Source of the DNA: Heliopora coerulea
Taxonomy: Eukaryota; Cnidaria; Anthozoa; Scleralcyonacea; Helioporidae
Assembly: GCA_030142905.1 (NCBI GenBank)
Contig: JASJOG010000070.1
Coordinates: 248,001-312,000 of the forward strand
Length of the DNA: 64,000 nucleotides
Reading direction: 5' to 3'
The translations under genes were made by a program, and so were the position numbers. Positions 43,711-54,131 of this stretch are shown here, piece after piece (positions within the stretch are counted from its first letter, which is position 1; each line of letters starts with the position of its first letter). The notes beneath the pieces are model-generated. The model was not told the DNA's origin, ran no database searches, and saw nothing but the letters and a program-made list of their open reading frames with translations.

Positions 43711-45970
43711 CTGAAATTGATGCATGAAAAAAATAGCATTTTGACATATGGTACTAAGGTCACTTCATAACTTCAAAATGAAACGCGCAGTTTAACGTTA
43801 AATGCATTCTGGAGTACATGATAAAAGGAAACAGTTGCTGCTTAAGAAAATGGCGTGGAGTTAGAGAGTTACAAGAACTTTACCATTTGTTTGTACCATT
43901 TGTAGACATCACTTTGTTAAAAAATTAATGAATCTTAGGTTCATGGCTGCTACAGACTTCTAACGGTTGCTTAGACCGTTGAAAAATTAAGGAAAGGCAA
44001 AGAAAGGATAAAAAAGGACTCTTGAAATAATAAAGAACTAGGTGGTCACCTAATGTTTAGCGTGCTTTTTTAATTTTAGTTTATCTTTGTCTCCAGTCAT
44101 GACTTAGAAAAGCCACGCATTTTCATTTCGTAAGCAATGTCTTTTTAAGAAAATTTGTGTAATGTAGGAATTGGTAGCCAACTGTACGATAGTTATATCT
44201 GGAGCGATAACGTGTTAATATGCCAATGCTATAAAAATTTGAATTAAAAGAAATAGCCAAACATTGGTAAGGACAAAAGTGGAAAGAGTGTACCTGAATA
44301 TGAAGATTTGATGCTTGCTAAATCTTTTGGCACCCCTTCGGGATCTAGAAGGAGGAAGGTAACATGGATTCAAGAAAGTCAAATTTGTCATGATAACTAA
44401 GCTATCCTTTATTTCAATATTCCTTGCAGTTTCGCAAAAGAATGTCAATATCACAAGGAGAATGGACCGATGTGCTGAGACGAAATATGGAAAAAACATG
44501 CGGTTGAGATTGGCTACCATTACCAATCTTATCCCCAAAACGCTCTCAATGAAACAAAACTTTTCACTAACCATTGACTAATTAAACAATTTGCCAACTT
44601 AAACTAATAGAAAGGTTTGACTTTTTTGTTTGATCGTATTTGTCGCTGGAGTGGCATATATTAATTTTCAGCCTTTCAGTTGAACACTGATAAATAGGTT
44701 TGTTCACAAACGATTATGAGCCAGCTTACTGGCCAAACTAGAGTCAGTCACTGATGTTCGAAGATGTTGGCAATGATCAGTGTTATAAGAAGTCGTTACA
44801 GAAGTGACACAATTTAATTACTTGTATATCGATAATTTTGTCAAGTAATTTGCTGGCCACAAATTACTTTTTCCGCCTTGGTCTCGTTTTCTATTATCAA
44901 TCACAAAAATGTTACTTTCCCAAAGAAATTGGATCTCAATCTACTAATTAATTTTCCAGCGTTTTAACCAGGCTAAAATATAACAATCTCCAAACTCATT
45001 TTCCCCAACCACGGATACGTCATTCAATGTTGTTTCTGAAGTGTTTCAAAATATTTTTGCCTAACATCACAAAATTAAGTGGGAGTTAGACGATTTTAGG
45101 TAAGCAATAAACTAACTGAAGATATATCAAAAGGTTAAGAAGAGAATTCAACTATTTTGTCCGAGTTTTTAAGTTCTCATCCAGTACTTTCATAATCATC
45201 GCATGACGAAACGTGCGGCGAAAGCTGTAGACAAGCCTACGCTGAAAAAATATGACCCATCCTGTCTAATGAAACGTCATTGTAAAGCATCTTTCAATAT
45301 TGTTTCATCAAAGGAGAACTCCAGTCAGAAATGAATTTATTTACTTTTAAATGAGAGGCCATCGTGAGCAATGATTGCAAATGGGATATCAAATGTCACA
45401 CTTAAGAAATGCCACGGTAATTATTGCTTTTCCTTCTCTCGAAAGCAGCCGTTTTGAAGTTTGCTCGACGGCTCATTATTGATCTACATTGAACTTTTCA
45501 ACGTTGTCCTCATTGTGGAAATTTTGCCGCCACAACGGTGAAAATTCATGCAATAATGTAAAAATTGGGTAGGAAATTCCATCTTTTACACGAACCATCA
45601 GGCAAACTTTAAAATAGCACCACCCGATTGCTGAAAATATGATAATAACATATCTTTATTGAGTACGAGGGAAGATCTCCTGAAACTATCATCAATTCTA
45701 AGTATTAGACTTGATCATCTCATATTAAAATATTTTTTGTGACTGGATTTTCAACTTGAACACATTTCATCCCTAAAGCCACAATATTCCAGGAACATGG
45801 CTTGACATTCTTTTGCTTACCACGAAGGGGCTTTATAGAAGGGAAATTCGCAACCTAGTGAAATTCGAAACTACTCTGACAACATTGATTACAACAATGA
45901 ACCAACAACTTCCTTAGTGAATAACAAGAAGATATCTTCTATAGCCCAAATATTTTGTGGAATATCTCAC
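43711..45970. other. Long intron, no feature recognised
   Basis: Noncoding. A 119-codon frame (44574-44215, minus) is hydrophobic and AT-driven, with no domain; I do not call it. Confidence 0.45.
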
Positions 45971-46106
45971 CTAAGGTGCACCCGTAAAGCTCGACCCTCA
46001 TTCCAATGCCACCGGACCAGGATTGAGGCAATAATCGGATATATCGTGCTTGCACATTTATTTGGTTTTTTCTCCTTCCTTTATTATCAGAATTTCCTGG
46101 CAACGT
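45971..46106 (-). CDS. Polydom-like mosaic protein: discoidin (F5/8C) domain, second half
   Basis: Acceptor TTTTACAG, donor GTGAGA, 136 bases, phase 0 in and phase 1 out. TLPGNSDNKGRRKNQI, then ARYIRLLPQSWSGGIGMRVE plus LYGC, the classic F5/8C end. It completes the domain begun at 48227 and closes its Cys pair. Confidence 0.92.
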
Positions 46107-46390
46107 CTGTAAAATGGAAGAAATAATCGCATTTAATTCCTTGGAATTCTATTAATAAACACGTTGTGAGAAATTGACTGTTCCTAAATATACATAGCAG
46201 CAGGATTATTAAGCAAAATGTAACCAGTCGTCGTTCATAGCAATTGACAAGCGCTACTCCATTAGACGTGTCGAGTACATTAAGATACATGAAAGGAAAA
46301 CAAAAACGTCGTAATCATCAGGAATCTCTAAAAGCTGAAAAGCACTTGCTCGACACCTTTCCGAAAAGATTTTCCATATCTACTGATTAC

Positions 46391-46870
46391 TTATTAACCT
46401 CGTTTGTTAATGGAACCTCGTTTGTTACTGGAAAATATTTGCTCGAGGTCTGTGCGGAAAAAACCGAGAGCAAATACTTTCTCGTACAGACTGAACAAAC
46501 GAGGTTAATGAGGAATTTGTTATAAGGCTGTTGGTTCCTTTCTTCATCGCTTTTAACGAAGTTTTGCGTTTCTAAGTGAACGGCTTAGGTTTGCTTGCTT
46601 GTTTTTACTGATTACTTCCGGGTTATTTACATCTATTCATTTAATTTTCTGCGTATAATTTTCGACTAGAACATTTAACTTCTTTTTCCGTGGTTTGTTG
46701 GTATAAATCTTAAACGTAGCTCAATCTGGTTTGTTTGTCTTCAAATCAATTCGGATATTTTCCCGCCAAAACTAGCCAGTCTGTACGAAAAACTTATTGC
46801 ATGTCTAGGTAGCCAATCAGCGTGCGTCATTTTGCGTACGGACTGGATAGCGAGCTCAACCATATAATAA
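46391..46870. repeat. Dispersed repeat family C, copy 2
   Basis: Partner of 34576-35070. It starts ATTAACCTCGTTTG, whose inverted form CAAACGAGGTTAAT recurs 100 bp on. Ends match TCATTTTGCGTACGGACTGG. Confidence 0.75.
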
Positions 46871-47036
46871 ATCTCAGTATCACTGGTTACCAATTTACAA
46901 TACTTGATGACCAGGACGAACTGCTGAAGTTGTCTTTGTACACAAAACAACGAGCGCAAACAGCACTGATTCTCTATCGCACATGCTAAATTTATGAGTG
47001 TTCAGCACAAGGCTATCGATTTGAAAGAATTTTGTT

Positions 47037-47339
47037 CAGGGGCGGATTTAGGTTGGGGCGCATCGGACGTGCGTCCCCCTTTTTTGATTGGCTGTCATGT
47101 GACTTTTTCTGGGTTACAAAACACAAGCATTAATTAAACTTGTCGACCACCAAGAAAATTAATGATTATATTCAAGGAAAACCGTGACAAACAGAAAGAA
47201 AAAAAAAAAAACATAAGGTGGGTTAAAGCAATTCAAATTCAAAAAGGATCGGAACAACAGTAGCATAAAAAAATAGTGGCATGAATTATTAAAAAAGATT
47301 TTACGTTCACTCTTTATCAAAATTCGGGATCCGCCCCTG
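47037..47339. mobile_element. hAT-type MITE
   Basis: It begins CAGGGGCGGAT and ends ATCCGCCCCTG, an 11-bp perfect inverted repeat typical of hAT. The flanks are not a clear 8-bp duplication, so it is an older copy. 303 bp, noncoding. Confidence 0.7.
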
Positions 47340-47433
47340 CTGGTGATGGTTAAACGTATGTATTAAATCTATCGAACATTTCATGCTAACCCTTTTCCTG
47401 CAGACAGTTGTGCTTTGATTATAACCACCTCAA

Positions 47434-47560
47434 TTTAACTCTTTTCCAGTGGTGTAAAACTTCTAATATCTTACTCTAACAAACGCCATACCAGTTTGCT
47501 CTGGCTAACGCCAGAATATTTCACTCATCAAGGGGAGAGCTCTCGCAGCAAAAGAGTTAA
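47434..47560. repeat. Palindromic dispersed repeat, longer copy
   Basis: TTTAACTCTTTTCCAGTGGT left arm, GCTCTGGCTAACGCCAGA hairpin, right arm AGGGGAGAGCTCTCGCAGCA then GAGTTAA. Confidence 0.6.
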
Positions 47561-47904
47561 GACGCTATTTCATGTGCAATTTCGGACTTGTCGACTATTA
47601 TCCTGATGTATGCATTAAACTCAAGAAAGCCTCGACAACGTATTGCAGCCAATCATGAGCACAAATCTTGCTGCGTGGACTGTCCGAGGGAAACTGCATA
47701 CATTAAGATAAGAATTGCAAGACAAAAAGCGGACGTGTAACAGTGCCTTTACTTACTAGCGCTAAAAACGAATCGATACTCTGAAACTTATCTTTTCTTT
47801 GCTACTGAAAATGACATAAGATTAGAGTTTAAATGTTTAGGACGTTTATCCACTGGCCCATCATATGAGTGCCACTAGATTTACTTTATTTCTTAAAACG
47901 ATAC

Positions 47905-48227
47905 CTGAGGCAGTGTTGACCAGGTCTGTCCATTGGAACTGTGCTGTATTTTATATGATTGAACCCAGTAGGATTGACCGTCGGCTCCTTGGGTTTCCAC
48001 TCCAGTTATTTTCATAATTCTACCAAGGTCAATCTGAAGATATTGATTTCGATTAAAAGAACTTGGAATCCATCCTCCATCACTGTCAGGCAATCCATCA
48101 ACATTTCTTATCTTGCGCCTGTTAGCTCGGCCGTCTTTGGCTCCACTATGAGAGTTTCTTGCCGAGCTGGCACGAAGTTGTGCATCGCGGATTAACCCGC
48201 TTTCCATTCCCAAACCATCAAGACAAC
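47905..48227 (-). CDS. Polydom-like mosaic protein: discoidin (F5/8C) domain, first half
   Basis: Acceptor TTTTAG, donor GTATCG, 323 bases, phase 1 in and phase 0 out. CLDGLGMESGLIRDAQLRAS, then GWIPSSFNRNQYLQIDLG, ITGVETQGADGQSYWVQSYK. The pattern (C..PLGME.G.I.D.QI.AS) is diagnostic. Such domains bind phospholipid, glycans or collagen at the cell surface or in matrix. Confidence 0.93.
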
Positions 48228-48328
48228 CTAAAATTTTAGTGTAAGGAAAAACATAAGCTTCAAATTAAACCTAAGCTGTAAAACATAGGCTGTTTAAAAG
48301 AATTTGGTCTTCAACTGTTTTGAATGTA

Positions 48329-48487
48329 CAATAAAACAATTATTGGATTTGGCTTACGCATATCAAGAATCATCCAGACCTCGGTCAATATTATCCGCCT
48401 CAGCCTTCGGCTTCGGGAGATAACTTTGACCTCGTTCTGGATAATTCTCGATATCGTGCTCAGCCTCATCCAATAATTGTTTATTGT
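48329..48487. repeat. Foldback MITE
   Basis: ACAATAAAACAATTATTGGA and TCCAATAATTGTTTATTGT are inverted ends (one 2-base gap); inner parts also pair (ATCCAGACCTCGGTC with GACCTCGTTCTGGAT). Confidence 0.75.
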
Positions 48488-48948
48488 TAAGGGCAATTGT
48501 TAGAAAATGGCAAGAGGCACAAGCAAAAGTAAACATAACAGTAAATGTTAGTGAGGGTTTGAGAGAAAGTGAAAGTGAAGGTAACAGTTAGGGCGACAGG
48601 TGAAGGTCTGGAACGTGAGAAGGGTTAGATAAAGGTGCAGGAGAGAATGAGAGCGAGGAAAAGCTCAAGGAAAGAGAGAAGATCATCATTGGAGTGACAG
48701 ATATAATGAGGGTGAGGGTATGCATGGGGATGGTTGTAAAGGTCAGGGTGAAGTAGAGAGTGAAAGGAAAGCTTCGATCATGGTTACATAAAGATAACGA
48801 TAATCAAAACCTCAACCACAATGACAGTGATCGCAGCAACCATAACGGTAGTAACAATGACTAGGACAACTTCATAGAGGATGATTATCTTGGTCATCGA
48901 AATTTCATGACAATCGTCTTGAAGGTGGAATTAGTGGATACCGCGTAG

Positions 48949-49359
48949 GTGAGTAGTATTTTTTCCGCAATCTGATTGATTCCTCTATCTCGAAATATCC
49001 TGCACTAAACACCTCCAAGCAAAACAAGGTGGCTTCCCGTTTTGTTTAATTTTACGGAAAAGGAAAACCGTTTTGAATTAACAAAACCGCCATGCCACTC
49101 AAGTCAAAAAAAGCAACGAAATTTGGCAATAAAGTTTTCAGAGCTATGTATTTCTTCGACCTTTTAGCGATTAATGGACTAAGGATGAGTTCAAAATGTT
49201 TTGTTTACAAATAACGAGCGTTCGACAAGCCGACGTTCGTTTTAAAAATTGTTTAAAAAATTTTAAAAAAATGCGCGTAAACAATTATGCGAGGTATATG
49301 CTAAATTCCCGGCTCGATAAATACCAACCGCTGTTCACCTTTACTTCGGTGAATAATTG
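48949..49359. repeat. Dispersed repeat family D, copy 1
   Basis: Collinear with 61021-61440. Shared: TCTGATTG, CACCTCCAAGCAAAACAA, AAAAAAGCAACGAAATTTGG, TTCAAAATGTTTTGTTTACA, TTCGGTGAATAATTG. The plus strand can read KKATKFGNKVFK, like the start of Crypton/ZMYM-type recombinases. It ends 50 bp before the PAN exon donor. Confidence 0.75.
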
Positions 49360-49410
49360 TTCACCACACCATCAAATGCACACCAGAAACCCAGTCGTTT
49401 GTGTACTTAC

Positions 49411-49653
49411 TCAGCTCGTAATAATCATATACTGCATTGTTGGACAAGATAACGGCAACAGTCTCGCGATTTATTTTACTCAGGAAACACTTTCTCCCTG
49501 CACTGTTGTAATCAAACGATCGACAAGCAAATGACGTTTCTTTCTCACAGGCTCGGGCGCAGTCATCTGCAGATACACTGGTTAATGTCTTGTGATCATT
49601 GGACGGAATATACGAATTGAATACAGCATCAAATCGACGAAGAGGGGACGTAA
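49411..49653 (-). CDS. Polydom-like mosaic protein: PAN/apple domain
   Basis: Acceptor TTTTAATAG, donor GTAAGTAC, phase 1-1, 243 bases. RRFDAVFNSYIPSNDHKTL, DDCARACEKETSFACRSFDY, GRKCFLSKINRE, YDYYEL. The Cys spacing C...C.....C.SF.Y....C.LS is that of PAN/apple modules, which bind proteins or sugars. SVEP1 lacks this domain. Confidence 0.88.
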
Positions 49654-49900
49654 CTATTAAAAAAATAATAAAATTAGTGGTTTAAGTATTACTTATATTA
49701 AGGCCAGAGTAGGCAGGGGTTCTTCATGCCAATGGATATCAATTCAGCCTACTAAGACCAGATAATAAAGATAATAAGCAAAACACCTAAGCAAGATCTC
49801 CATAACATTCAATTCGCCTTTAATAAAACGAGTTGAAGCAGGGTTACGAGGTAGGAACGCAGACGCGCTACAAACAACAGGAAAATAAACGTCTACAGGC

Positions 49901-50026
49901 AATAGCATGGTTTCTAGTGCAATTTGGAAAAAAAACACTCGCTAGCGAGTTTTTCATAGTATAAGAACTACTTGAAAAACTCACGAGAATGTGCTTTTCC
50001 AAATTGCGTAGAAAAAGCATGCTATT
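49901..50026. repeat. Foldback MITE
   Basis: AATAGCATGGTTTCTAGTGC and, reversed, AATAGCATGCTTTTTCTACG; the inner CAATTTGGAAAA parts pair as well. Confidence 0.7.
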
Positions 50027-50276
50027 ACAAACTCATAACATACATGAGAAAAGTAACACGGTGCTAAAAATGTAGTTAATTCAGGATTGAAAAACAGGTA
50101 ATTCAGTTCCAATTATCTTATTTTTTCTCGCACCGAATTACCTTGAAATTGCATTGCTCTCTGTAACTCAGAACCGAGAATTTATATATATATATATATA
50201 TGTATATATATGTACCACAAGCGTGGGACATCTGAGTTGTCTATATAACGTAGGCTACTCCATCCTGCTCATCAGC

Positions 50277-50322
50277 ACTACAATGATGAGGTCCAATAGG
50301 CCGAAACGATTCCGTCTGTAGT
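50277..50322 (+). ncRNA. Degenerate hammerhead of a second structural class
   Basis: Stem I ACTACA/TGTAGT pairs perfectly over 6 bp. Core ATGATGA replaces CTGATGA, stem II is GGTCC-AATA-GGCC, then GAAA, stem III ACG-ATTC-CGT and cleavage site C. Everything fits a type I hammerhead except the first core C, which is A here and is essential for catalysis. It lies between TA microsatellites, next to a foldback. Confidence 0.55.
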
Positions 50323-50364
50323 TATGTATATATGTGTGTATATATATATATATATATGTATAAT

Positions 50365-50477
50365 GTAAACTTGGGTTACTTCATAAAGATTTACTACAAA
50401 TTTGTTTCGTATGGCAAGCTTGGCCTGCCATACGAAACAAATTCGTAGTAAATCTTTATGAAGTAACCCAAGTTTAC
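50365..50477. repeat. Foldback hairpin, about 54-bp arms
   Basis: GTAAACTTGGGTTACTTCAT and its complement ATGAAGTAACCCAAGTTTAC at the ends; pairing runs to GTATGGCA/TGCCATAC around a short AGCTTGGCC centre. Confidence 0.85.
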
Positions 50478-50554
50478 CTTGTCTTGCTATTGTAATTCGC
50501 TCTACTCTGGCATTGAGCACTCTCTTCTTACGATTTCTGATAAAATCTCACTTA

Positions 50555-50567
50555 TCTATATGTATAT

Positions 50568-50601
<34 letters not shown>

Positions 50602-50667
50602 GTATGTATATATATATATATGTATGTATATATATATATATGTATATATATATGTATATATATATAC

Positions 50668-50720
<53 letters not shown>
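50555..50720. repeat. TA/TATG microsatellite
   Basis: TATATATG and TATGTATG words over 165 bp. Open frames here (YIYIYI) are artefacts. Confidence 0.95.
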
Positions 50721-50721
<1 letters not shown>

Positions 50722-50840
50722 CTGGTGTGTACACCAAAAGCCAAAGGTCAAGGATTTATACAGCTGCTTGAGAGTTCTCCCAACCTCTCCGAGTATTTGC
50801 GTCAGGCTATATAAACGCCAAAAAACAGTTTTTATGTAAT

Positions 50841-50940
50841 AGTTAAAATATGAGGGGAGATCTTTATGGTGATATACAAGGGTGAGCCGAAGGCGAGCCA
50901 TTGTTAATCGCCATAAAGATCGATCGCGAATACTTTAACT
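50841..50940. repeat. Foldback hairpin
   Basis: GATCTTTATGGTGAT pairs with ATCGCCATAAAGATC; outer AGTTAAAATAT pairs with ATACTTTAACT. Confidence 0.65.
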
Positions 50941-51486
50941 TACTTACCAAATTCTGAGACAATATGATGAATACTTTGTTTGCAAGTCATAGAGAAAGTA
51001 AAAACACGTAATTTTTATGCAGAAATAGCTCATTTTGAGCTACCTCTGTCTGTTACCTTTGATAAAACATTAATGTTTTATTAATCAATGCTTTATCCGC
51101 ATTTACAAATGTTGATGAAATATTCATTTCTTTTGAATTTTCTTCATGAATTCTTAATGAATTTGATAATTCTATTATAAAATGAACAAGGAACTAAGCA
51201 ATAATAATTGCAAATAACAAATTTTATTTTCAAAATCAAATGGTAAGTTCTCCTTATTAGTTCGTATACTAATCAGAACTTCCAATTCGCGTTAAGAAAA
51301 AATTCTAGCATCTGTAAACCAATCAAAGATTCCCAGTCGTGCCAAGAACAAATTCTGGTGTCATGCAGCACCTGTGATCTCATAACCGTGTTTGCCTAAC
51401 CTGATATTAACACGGTAACTGACCATTAACTGCGTGCGTAACTGGAAATTTATTTTATAAATCATTTTATAAAATGACTTGACTCT

Positions 51487-52022
51487 TTCGCAAGCTCTGA
51501 TTGGTTAAACCCGTATATGGATAAATTCTTATCCAAACACGGAAAATTTCCCGCCAAAAGTACACTGAAGTTTGTTTTGTCCGTTCAGTCTTATTATTTT
51601 ATGAATGAAACACGAGACGGTTTTTGTGTGTTTGAATACTGCCATTCAAACACTTGGTATGTCGCTGGACTTTCAAATAGCTTAAAAAAACACGCTTGTT
51701 TTTTCCGTTTATTACTGTGTTGAAGTGGCTTCTCTTTGTTGACCAGGGTTCGATCTTCTTAAGCTTGGCTCTGATTGGTAGTTCATGATTTTCGGGAGAA
51801 TTGCTTGACTTCATCAATGTGTTTCTTAAGTCAACTGCTTTTTATTTGTGGTTATTTTATAAACGAGATACCAAACGGATTCCCTTGTTTGGATACTGTG
51901 ATCCAAACACTTGGGATGTTGCTCGACTTTCAAAAAGCTAAAAACCCTTGCCTAGCGACTCGTGCTTTTTTACCTTTTTCTCAAGTCTCGCAACATCGTA
52001 CGTGTTTGGATCACAGTATCGT
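51487..52022. repeat. Dispersed repeat family B, copy 2
   Basis: Partner of 32353-32890, same orientation, ending 65 bp before the pentraxin exon. Confidence 0.75.
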
Positions 52023-52087
52023 ACTTCGTACTTCTGAAATACATGTAATCGCGAGACTTTTAAGGTGTTAAATAAAAGCAAACTTAC

Positions 52088-52732
52088 AGTCGCAAGCATA
52101 TGATTTGTCTGTCTTCTTGTACGATCCTTGCAACTCAGGAACAAAGTCGGCCCATGCGATCGTAATAGCGTCCCTTTCAGAGCTGCCACAGCTTCCGGCT
52201 AAATTATAAATCTCTCTGTTTGACAGAACCTTATTCCATAAATTTACCTGGCTCATGTCACCTAGGAATGCCTCCAGGGGATTGTAGGTAAACCTGTTTT
52301 CGGCTGCTTCCCAATCCTGTTCTTGAGCCAAAACCAACTCCCCACCTCCCCTGATAAAATCGCCTCTGGCCAGCGGATTCGAAGCACGTTTTATTTCCTT
52401 TCCATCACGGTAGTACACCCAAATCCCATCTCTACTTGTCCATGTGACAGCCACATGATGCCACTGACCGTCGTTGACAGGATCACCAGTATAGCCGGTA
52501 TTGTTATTGATTTGAAAGGCAAAATTTCCATAGTCCTTCAGCACAATGCCGTTTTCTTCAACGTAGTTACCTCGCCTAACAGAGTACGAGACAGCAGTTC
52601 CAGCGTTTTCCATGTCTCGGGTTCTCATCCAGAACGCAAGAGTGAAAGCACGAAGGTCTTGACGTAAGGTCGCTTTTGAAAATGTTTGGATTTCGTAGGT
52701 TGGGAATGATAAGTCGAAATCTGAAGAATGCT
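52088..52732 (-). CDS. Polydom-like mosaic protein: pentraxin/LamG-like domain
   Basis: Acceptor CAACGTAG, donor GTAAGTT, phase 1-1, 645 bases. HSSDFDLSFPTYEIQTFS, then LRAFTLAFWMRTRD, DGQWHHVAVTWTSRDGIWVY, GKEIKRASNPL, GGGELVLAQEQD, FLGDMSQVNLWNKVLSNREI. GQWHHV and LGQEQD-like motifs are pentraxin signatures; the Glu and Asp there normally bind Ca2+. SVEP1 has a pentraxin in the same place after six EGFs. Confidence 0.93.
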
Positions 52733-52790
52733 CTACGTTGGAAGAAAGGTAAATAATAGAAAACATTATTATGGTGAATTTCATTTTGAC

Positions 52791-52886
52791 ACATAAAGGG
52801 GCAGGCTAATCCCTTTGACGAGTCGAATCGTCTGGCATCAGCCAGAGTAGAATACTAAAGTGCGCCCTTGTCCCTTAATGGGTTAA
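52791..52886. repeat. Palindromic dispersed repeat
   Basis: GGGGCAGGCTAATCCCTTTG, hairpin TCTGGCATCAGCCAGA, right arm CCCTTGTCCCTTAATGGGTT. It lies 60 bp upstream of the pentraxin exon acceptor. Confidence 0.7.
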
Positions 52887-53421
52887 AATGGGTCTTCTCT
52901 CAAACACATTCGAAAAAACGCTTTTCAAGCAACACTTTATCACCGCTCCCTGGTCTCCAATTCTAGTTTCTGTCCACCATTGAAAATTTCTTAAGACATG
53001 CCTTGCTTCAACAAGGAACGAAACTACACTCTTTGGAGGAAAATTACGCAATATCCAACAGCCTGTGAACGGGTGGACCTGTACGATTGGTCGGTGCATG
53101 GACTACTCCCGTGAACACTCATTGCCTTTGAGAGGAAGTAGTTAGCATAAGTAGAGATGGTGGCTTTTTTGCTTGCGTTGACTTGAAAGCGACCTTATTC
53201 GCAGCCTAAGATTTGAACAAGGGATAGAATAAAAAAATCTATTGAAAGAATTCCTTTAGGTATTTATTGTTACTTGAGTTGTCAGGAAGACTGAAACCAG
53301 GGCATTATATTAGCAACTTCCTAAAGTTTTTGACTTCTCGTTCACACTTTAAAATTTGATTTCCTTAATTCTTTCCAGTTCAAACTCGACTTTTTAATTT
53401 TGCTCTGGCTAACCATGATGG

Positions 53422-53525
53422 TGACAATAAAAACGACAACGACAACGACAAAAACAACGATAACGATAATGATAATGATAACGATAACAATAATGATAAC
53501 GATAACGATAATGATAATAATAATA
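53422..53525. repeat. GATAAC/GATAAT microsatellite
   Basis: Imperfect 6-bp and 3-bp repeats, preceded by AACGAC units. Confidence 0.9.
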
Positions 53526-53617
53526 CCCATTTATTACTGAGTTCATATTGTAATTAAAAGTAGAGGAGCAGAATCAGAGTCATTGTCTTAACTTTCTAGC
53601 TAACTCATGGCACGTAC

Positions 53618-54131
53618 TTGTTTCACATGTCTTCCCGCTAAACGTTGGAGCACAGTGGCATTCGAAACTACCAAGCTTGTTCACACATTTTCCACGGTTC
53701 TTGCACGGGTTAGGAGCGCACTCGTTGTAGTCAATCTCACAGTTTTTCCCACCGTAGCCATCCACACAAAAGCAAATGTATCCATCGACTTGATCCAGGC
53801 ATTTTCCACCATTTCTGCATGGATCCGATGCACACTCGTCAATATCTATTTCACACTGTTTGCCAGTGAATCCACGTTTACAAGAGCACGTGAAACTGTC
53901 GACCCCATCGCGGCATATTCCACCATTCGTACATGGTTTGCTTCCGCAATCATCCACGTTTAGTTCACAGAAACGTCCAGTATAACCGTCTGCACATTCA
54001 CAGCTGTAGTTTCCTGGCATCTCTACACATTTTCCACCATTTTGGCAGGCGTGACTGGAGCATTGTGGTATTGTTTCATCACAGTTTTTCCCGGTAAATC
54101 CCTTTGCACAAACACACTCGTACCCCGAGAT
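53618..54131 (-). CDS. Polydom-like mosaic protein: EGF domains 2 (end) to 6
   Basis: Acceptor TTTTCAG, donor GTACGT, 514 bases, phase 0 in and phase 1 out. It finishes EGF2 (GYECVCAKGFTGKNC), then four full modules beginning QCSSHACQNGGKC, VDDCGSKPCTNGGIC, IDECASDPCRNGGKC and YNECAPNPCKNRGKC. Several have cbEGF starts. The nearby apparent stop is avoided by the GTACGT donor, which restores phase with the pentraxin exon. Confidence 0.94.

Noticed and set aside
44215..44574. 119-codon minus-strand frame in a mosaic-gene intron
   Set aside because: Low-complexity hydrophobic sequence, no domain, no matching splice sites.
48540..48780. Purine-rich GTGAGGGT-like stretch as a telomeric or minisatellite array
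   Set aside because: Words are too irregular to define a repeat unit.
50479..50901. Long open frames on both strands rich in Tyr-Ile (YIYIYI)
   Set aside because: They are translations of the TA/TATG microsatellite at 50555-50720.
52323..52667. 114-codon plus-strand frame
   Set aside because: Shadow of the pentraxin exon.
53607..53963. 118-codon plus-strand frame
   Set aside because: Shadow of the EGF exon 53618-54131 on the minus strand.
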